Of a DNA stretch of 38,453 nucleotides, positions 33,932-38,453 are shown in pieces. Origin of the DNA: Bacillota bacterium (GTDB lineage Bacteria > Bacillota > Dethiobacteria > DTU022 > UBA8154); NCBI GenBank assembly GCA_012837615.1, contig DUQX01000143.1, forward strand, positions 1 through 38,453. The letters are read 5' to 3'. Every line of letters starts with the position of its first letter. Position 1 is the stretch's first letter. The position numbers and the translations under genes were made by a program. The notes below the pieces were generated by a model. It made no database searches and was not told where the DNA came from. It worked only from the letters and a program-made list of their open reading frames with translations.

Positions 33932-33950
33932 TACCCCCCCTTTAAAGAAA

Positions 33951-35858
33951 TCATGGAAAAATCAATACATCTATAATCTGGTACTCATCATTTCTTAACT
34001 CCATCAAAACAACCTGTCCCGAACCAACTCCCTCGGCAGTTATCAGCTCCCCTAGATATGTTCCCTCGAATACCGTTTTTGTTCCCTCTACATCCTCTAC
34101 ATAAACTTTAATAACCTGACCCGGGGAAACCAGGGGATCAATTTCAAAAGTATATGTTTTATACGAATCAGGATCTATCCCCTTGCTGATAACAAGATCC
34201 ACATTATCACCGGCCTGGACCATTTCACCGCTCGCGGGGAACTGCGATATTACCCGCCCCTCAGGGATCTCATCGGAATATTCCTCGTCTATATTGCGTA
34301 AAACAAGCTCGTAGAGATTGAGCCATTCCCGCACATCTTCCAGTTCCCAATTCCGGAAATCGCGCAGCGAAAAAGGCCTTTTACCATCGCTCACCACGAC
34401 ATGGACTCCCTCTCCCCTGGCCAATTGAAAACCTTTACCTGGATCCTGCCTGATCACATAATCGGGAGCGATCTCATCGCTGTATTCCCTATCAACCTTC
34501 ATATTTAAGCCCAGCTCGCTCAACATCAAACGCGCTTCCAGCTGCGTGCTGCCGATTAAATAAGGCACTTCTACCAAATCAGGGCCGAGACTTAACACAA
34601 GATCAATTTCTCTTCCCCGCTTTACGCTTCTTTCAGCAGGGGGTTCCTGTGAAATAATGTGATCTTTAGGTACAGTTTCGTTATATTCTTCCCTGGCTAT
34701 TCTGTAACTCAGCCCTAAAGATTCGAGCTCTTCTTCCGCTTCCGCCAAACTTTTACCTTGCAAATCGGGCGTGGAGACTTCCGGCACATGCAAAAAGTTA
34801 TGGATAAATTTATAACCGGCAAAAAGCATCGTAAATAGGAATACAAGCAGGCCGGTATATATTAATATTTTTTTTGAGAAATACTTTTTCTTTCTTAGAT
34901 ACCTTTTTTTATCCGGCATTGTTTCTTTCGGCTCCTCGAAGGGATCCTTGTCAAATCCCTGACGATCTTTATACAATGTATACGACCGCATTCTCTTAAC
35001 CAGAGAATTATTTCCATAGTTTAAATCCTTTTCGTTCTTCAGCCATTCCTCCAGTTCATCCCTGAACTGCGCTGCGGAAGAATAACGCAAATTCTGTTCT
35101 TTGTGCGTAGCCTTCATTACAATATTTTCTAGCTCTGCCGGCAGCCCCTCAACCAACTTCCCGGGAGGAACAATATCCTCCTGTAAATGCTTTAAGGCTA
35201 TAGAAATAGGGCTCTCTCCGGAAAAGGGAACTTCACCTGTCAGCAGTTCATAAAAAACAACGCCCAAAGAGTAGATATCGGACTTTTGATCGGCACAGTA
35301 ACCCCTGGCCTGCTCCGGAGAAGAATAATGCACCGACCCCAAAAGCGACTTCCCATATGTTATAGTTGCATCTACGGTAGCTCTCGCTATGCCAAAATCG
35401 GTAACCTTAACCCTGCCATCACCGGTTATAATAATATTTTGCGGCTTAATATCCCGATGAATTATTTTTTGACTATGGGCATGGACCAAGGCATCACATA
35501 TCTGTAAAATTATCTGTGCCGCATCGGCGGGTTTGAGCCGCCCGTTTCGCTGGACAACTTCTTTCAGAGTATAGCCGTCCACATATTCCATAATAATATA
35601 ATGGATGTTACCTTCCTCTCCCTCATCATATACGTTCACGATGGAAGGGTGGGACAGCTTGGCCGCCGCTTTTGCTTCCTGCTTAAAACGGCGTAAAAAA
35701 TCCGGATCACCGGCAAACTGTTCGTAAAGAACCTTTATAGCCACGGGGCGGTTTAATTTCACATCCATTCCCCTGTATACCCTGGCCATTCCGCCTTCGC
35801 CGATACCTTCAAGTATTCTATAACGATTCCCCAAAAGCATTTCGGGCATTTTTTTCAC
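33951..35858 (-). CDS. prkC: PASTA-domain serine/threonine kinase PrkC
   Basis: Membrane kinase that senses cell-wall fragments and controls growth, division or spore germination in Firmicutes. The cytoplasmic kinase (about 1-270) has K42 (VAIKV), HRDIKPQN (D136) and DFG (154-156). A basic linker leads to a TM segment near 340-358. Outside lie three PASTA repeats; the last two share EEYSDEI-like stretches. A further C-terminal beta-rich segment of about 70 residues follows. GTG at 35858 has AAGGGTG 7 nt upstream. It follows prpC by 13 nt, and that phosphatase should reverse its action. Confidence 0.97.
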   Translation of the reverse strand: MKKMPEMLLGNRYRILEGIGEGGMARVYRGMDVKLNRPVAIKVLYEQFAGDPDFLRRFKQEAKAAAKLSHPSIVNVYDEGEEGNIHYIIMEYVDGYTLKEVVQRNGRLKPADAAQIILQICDALVHAHSQKIIHRDIKPQNIIITGDGRVKVTDFGIARATVDATITYGKSLLGSVHYSSPEQARGYCADQKSDIYSLGVVFYELLTGEVPFSGESPISIALKHLQEDIVPPGKLVEGLPAELENIVMKATHKEQNLRYSSAAQFRDELEEWLKNEKDLNYGNNSLVKRMRSYTLYKDRQGFDKDPFEEPKETMPDKKRYLRKKKYFSKKILIYTGLLVFLFTMLFAGYKFIHNFLHVPEVSTPDLQGKSLAEAEEELESLGLSYRIAREEYNETVPKDHIISQEPPAERSVKRGREIDLVLSLGPDLVEVPYLIGSTQLEARLMLSELGLNMKVDREYSDEIAPDYVIRQDPGKGFQLARGEGVHVVVSDGKRPFSLRDFRNWELEDVREWLNLYELVLRNIDEEYSDEIPEGRVISQFPASGEMVQAGDNVDLVISKGIDPDSYKTYTFEIDPLVSPGQVIKVYVEDVEGTKTVFEGTYLGELITAEGVGSGQVVLMELRNDEYQIIDVLIFP

Positions 35859-35871
35859 AATTTTTCACCCT

Positions 35872-36633
35872 TCAAAACTTATCATAACATATCAATTCAA
35901 AAGTAATATTGTCTGGGCCACCAAGCTCATTTGCTTTATTTAAAAGTCTGTCAGCTACCTTTTCTAAATTATTACTTTCCCGATAATCATATTCAAAAAT
36001 TATATCCCTTATCTCGGCTGGCCTGAGCACATTCGTTAATCCGTCCGTACACAGCAAAATACAATCGCCAGGTTTTATACCTTCTGTGTAAAAATCAATA
36101 TTTAAAGAAGAAGATGTTCCCAACGCCCTAGTAAGTAAATGGCGCTGTGGATGATCGTAGACCTCATCAGGTTCAATTTCCCCGTTTTTTAGCAGCTCCG
36201 CTACCAGGGAATGGTCTTCGGTAATCTGAACATACCCTGATTCATTAAAAAGGTAAGCCTGACTGTCACCAATATGGCCGATCAGCAACTCCTGATGAAA
36301 AAAAACGGCCACAGTAAAAGTAGTGCCCATTCCCTTAAGATCAGACGATTGACTTTGTATATCAAAAATCTCTTTGTTTGCTTTAAGAATACTTTCTTTT
36401 AAAAAATTTTTCATTTCATTCAAGCTGTAGCTCTGCAATTTGTCTGAAAACCTGGCGATATTTTTTTCTAAAGCTTCAATAGATAACGAACTCGCCACTT
36501 CACCTGCAGCATGTCCGCCCATGCCGTCGGCTACAGCAAAAATGAAAGGTCCCTTTTCGGGAGGTATAAAATAGCAGTCTTCGTTTTTATCACGAATACA
36601 CCCCGGGTGAGACCGTACCGTAAATCTTAACAT
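35872..36633 (-). CDS. prpC: PP2C-type protein phosphatase PrpC/Stp
   Basis: Metal-dependent phosphatase partner of PrkC. The PP2C motifs run in order: RDKNEDC, VADGMGGHAAGE, LIGHIGDSQAYL, LLCTDGLTNVL and GGPDNITFEL, so all metal-binding aspartates are present. ATG at 36633 (253 residues, MLRFTVRSHPG) has GAGGAG 6 nt upstream. An in-frame start 23 codons earlier would lie upstream of the promoter and is rejected. Confidence 0.97.
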   Translation of the reverse strand: MLRFTVRSHPGCIRDKNEDCYFIPPEKGPFIFAVADGMGGHAAGEVASSLSIEALEKNIARFSDKLQSYSLNEMKNFLKESILKANKEIFDIQSQSSDLKGMGTTFTVAVFFHQELLIGHIGDSQAYLFNESGYVQITEDHSLVAELLKNGEIEPDEVYDHPQRHLLTRALGTSSSLNIDFYTEGIKPGDCILLCTDGLTNVLRPAEIRDIIFEYDYRESNNLEKVADRLLNKANELGGPDNITFELICYDKF

Positions 36634-36673
36634 CCTCTTCTCCTCGCCGTTTCCTCGCCTGTCCGGCCTAGTT

Positions 36674-36702
36674 AGTATAACAAAAACAAAAAATAAAAGC
36701 AA
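36674..36702 (-). promoter_or_regulatory. Extended -10 promoter for prpC-prkC
   Basis: Minus-strand TTGCTT (36697-36702), 17-nt spacer, TATACT (36674-36679) preceded by TG. Predicted start is near 36667, about 34 nt before prpC. Confidence 0.6.
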
Positions 36703-36771
36703 TGGAAGTCAAATAAAGTGATATTATCTAAAAATGACTTTTTCTGAGTTCCTCATAAAAAAACAGATAAA

Positions 36772-36807
36772 TATCCGGATAAAGTGCCAAAATTCTAGCA
36801 GCACTTT
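36772..36807. other. Hairpin and palindrome in the capA-prpC gap
   Basis: The 250-nt gap 36634-36883 holds no gene that I can see. It contains the palindrome TATCCGGATA (36772-36781) next to a 7-bp stem AAAGTGC/GCACTTT with a 13-nt loop (36781-36807). This could be the 3' processing or termination site of capA, but the minus strand lacks an immediate T-run. Confidence 0.35.
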
Positions 36808-36883
36808 TAGACTTTTTTTATTAAAAACGGCTAGTCAGCTTTAATAATAACCTTGTGAACATTTGTAGGCGCATCCAGACCAT

Positions 36884-38143
36884 TTAGCTGCCACATTGCT
36901 GGTAACGCCAAAAAATCTCCTCTGTTTCTCCAGGAATCTCCTTCAGGCGCTCGTAATCCTGGAGGGTAAGCTTATTATCCTCTTCTGCGCTTTCCACGTT
37001 AAATGTCTCCCGCACTAATGTATCCTCAACAGGAAGAACTTTGAATTTCCACTTTCCGTTTTCCTGATATTTATGAACCCAAGTAGGGGTAATATCTTGA
37101 ACCGCCACCTCTACTTCATTTAACACCAGATTTTTTCTAATCTGGAGATATACAATAATACCGGCATCGGAATAACGCCATCTCTGGTTGGAAATAAAAT
37201 TACCCAGCGAATACAAAACAATCCCCTTAGAATCTTCGGTCTTAATTATCTCTATCGGTTGAATAACATGAGGATGAGTCCCGATAATGACATCTACTCC
37301 AGAATCAATCAACCTTTCGGCCAATTTCCTCTGCCCTGCGGCAGGTAAACGCTCATACTCGTTTCCCCAGTGCATACTTACGATAACCAAATCCGCTTTT
37401 TCAATATTTTTGGCACGATAAACATCGCTTTTAATTCGCTCCTCATCAATTAGCGATACCAGGTAATCCTGACCGGGCGGCAGGGGAATTCCGTTTGTCC
37501 CGTATGTATAGGCATAAAAAATAATCTTAATGTCATTTTCCAAGAAAACAAAACCTCTTTCTTTTTCCTCCTGGCTGCGCGCCGTGCCGGCATAGCTCAA
37601 CCCTGCAGCTTCCAGATTTTCAATAGTCTTTATCACTCCATCCGCACCGCTGTCCATGGAATGGTTATTTGCGGTAAACAGCAAGTCAAAACCGCTATCT
37701 TTTAAAGCAGCGGCCAGTTCTGCGGGGGAATTAAAACGGGGATAACCGCTAAAGCCCTTTTCAGCACCGGCAAGAGTGGTTTCAAAATTTCCCACTACAA
37801 AATCTGCTTTTTGCAAATGGGGAGCAATATCAGTAAAGCACTCGTGAAAGTTGTAAACCCCCTTATGATGATCGTAGGCACTCGAGAGCTGCGGGCTGTG
37901 CACCATAATATCCCCAACCGCAGCGAGCAGCACCTGGCTGATATCATTCTTATCTTCCTTATTGACATTGATATCGATAAGATCCTTCTCTAATGAATCA
38001 TCGAACAGCTCTATTTCATGCTCTAATTCAGTTTTTTCCACAATTTTATTATTTTGGGCTGGGGCAAAGAAACAACCGCTTAAAAAAAAGAATATTATAC
38101 AAAATATTATCATCAATAGAGATAACGGTTCTTTTTTAATCAT
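36884..38143 (-). CDS. CapA/PgsA-like lipoprotein metallophosphatase family protein
   Basis: A 419-residue exported protein with a lipoprotein signal peptide (hydrophobic residues 8-22, lipobox LSGC, C24). The PGA_cap domain covers about residues 70-330: AAVGDIMVHSPQL, VGNFETTLAG, FTANNHSMDSG, VSMHWGNEYERLP and IIGTHPHVIQPIE, the metal-binding pattern of a calcineurin-like fold. Relatives act in poly-gamma-glutamate capsule export, but without capB/capC nearby the role here is open. ATG at 38143 has GGAAGG about 9 nt upstream. A TAAAAT preceded by TG (38180-38188) may be its -10. Confidence 0.9.
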   Translation of the reverse strand: MIKKEPLSLLMIIFCIIFFFLSGCFFAPAQNNKIVEKTELEHEIELFDDSLEKDLIDINVNKEDKNDISQVLLAAVGDIMVHSPQLSSAYDHHKGVYNFHECFTDIAPHLQKADFVVGNFETTLAGAEKGFSGYPRFNSPAELAAALKDSGFDLLFTANNHSMDSGADGVIKTIENLEAAGLSYAGTARSQEEKERGFVFLENDIKIIFYAYTYGTNGIPLPPGQDYLVSLIDEERIKSDVYRAKNIEKADLVIVSMHWGNEYERLPAAGQRKLAERLIDSGVDVIIGTHPHVIQPIEIIKTEDSKGIVLYSLGNFISNQRWRYSDAGIIVYLQIRKNLVLNEVEVAVQDITPTWVHKYQENGKWKFKVLPVEDTLVRETFNVESAEEDNKLTLQDYERLKEIPGETEEIFWRYQQCGS

Positions 38144-38246
38144 AAGAATGCTACCTTCCGCTTTTTACCTGTTCTTTATATTTTACCATATCCAAACCTG
38201 CTCAGCACAAATCAAACCCAAAAAACCGGTAAATATTTGACGCTGA

Positions 38247-38255
38247 TGATATAAT
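38247..38255 (+). promoter_or_regulatory. Possible extended -10 for the SEC-C gene
   Basis: Plus-strand TGATATAAT gives a perfect TATAAT with an upstream TG. The -35 region at 17 nt is poor. It faces the capA promoter in the 187-nt divergent gap. Confidence 0.4.
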
Positions 38256-38330
38256 ATTCTAAAAAAGACTAACCTGCACAGATAAACCAATATCATGCCT
38301 AATTTAAGCAAAGGTGGTATTAGAGTTATT

Positions 38331-38453
38331 ATGACCAAGAAAATCGGGCGAAACGATCCTTGCCCCTGTGGAAGCGGAAAAAAATACAAAAAATGCTGCC
38401 TGGGTAAAAACAGTCCGGTGGGGTTATTTGCCGGGGCGCCACGTGAAAACAAG
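38331..38453 (+). CDS. SEC-C metal-binding motif protein, 3' end outside window
   Basis: Forty-one codons are visible. The motif [18 protein letters not shown] is a SEC-C zinc-binding motif, as found at the C-terminus of SecA and in many small Firmicutes proteins. Here it sits at the very N-terminus, so this is not SecA. What follows the motif cannot be seen. The start is ATG at 38331; an in-frame ATG at 38295 would add 12 residues but has no ribosome site. AAAGGTGG lies 14 nt before 38331. Confidence 0.8.
   Translation, partial: MTKKIGRNDPCPCGSGKKYKKCCLGKNSPVGLFAGAPRENK

Noticed and set aside
36634-36702. N-terminal 23-residue hydrophobic extension of prpC as a membrane anchor
   Set aside because: The family start and a strong ribosome site are at 36633, and the extension overlaps the predicted promoter.
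38183-38452. Minus-strand 89-codon open frame opposite the SEC-C gene
   Set aside because: The plus strand encodes an unmistakable SEC-C motif, while the minus-strand peptide has no recognisable feature.

Overview
This window is a housekeeping stretch of a Gram-positive (Firmicutes/Clostridia-type) chromosome. The evidence is the gene order and protein type: prpC-prkC-rsgA-rpe, plsX-fabH-fabD-fabG-acpP-fabF-rnc-smc-ftsY-ylxM-ffh-rpsP-khpA-rimM-trmD-rplS-lepB-rbgA-rnhB follows the arrangement long known from Bacillus and clostridia. By eye base composition is intermediate. Start codons are unusually mixed: about half ATG, many GTG and TTG, and at least two genes (rnc, ribH) that seem to need a non-ATG/GTG/TTG start. 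I cannot name the species. A syntrophic or thermophilic clostridial lineage (Peptococcaceae or Syntrophomonadaceae type) is a guess.

Nearly everything is on the minus strand and reads from right to left. From the right end: a SEC-C zinc-motif gene (plus strand, cut by the window end) diverges from a CapA-like lipoprotein gene. Next come the signalling pair prpC-prkC (PP2C phosphatase and PASTA kinase), rsgA and rpe. A riboflavin operon follows (ribD-ribE-ribBA-ribH) with its own promoter and no room for an FMN riboswitch. Then come polA-mutM-coaE-lytic transglycosylase and a purine-type NCS2 permease. From about 19.3 to 22.2 kb lies a small accessory patch: a plus-strand N-acetylglutamate-synthase-like GNAT gene, a stand-alone LigD-type 3'-phosphoesterase, a macrodomain protein, a hotdog thioesterase and a membrane-anchored NusG-II protein.

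An almost perfect sigma-A promoter at about 19.3 kb starts yceD-rpmF and the type II fatty-acid cluster. That cluster runs on into rnc, smc, ftsY, ylxM and ffh, then rpsP, khpA, rimM and trmD. An extended -10 promoter precedes rplS, and lepB, rbgA, rnhB, yraN and a truncated comM finish the left end. The theme is growth: envelope lipid supply, protein targeting (SRP), ribosome assembly (RbgA, RsgA, RimM, TrmD), chromosome organisation, DNA repair and cofactor synthesis.

I found no rRNA, tRNA, CRISPR array, insertion sequence or prophage. I did not find a clearly new multi-gene system. The observations most worth checking are the apparent ACG start of rnc (a TAACG in place of TAATG), the CTG start of ribH, the LigD-PE/macrodomain pair, nested operator-like dyads in a divergent promoter, hairpins between rpmF and plsX and between acpP and fabF, and a hairpin-rich 207-nt region between convergent genes.
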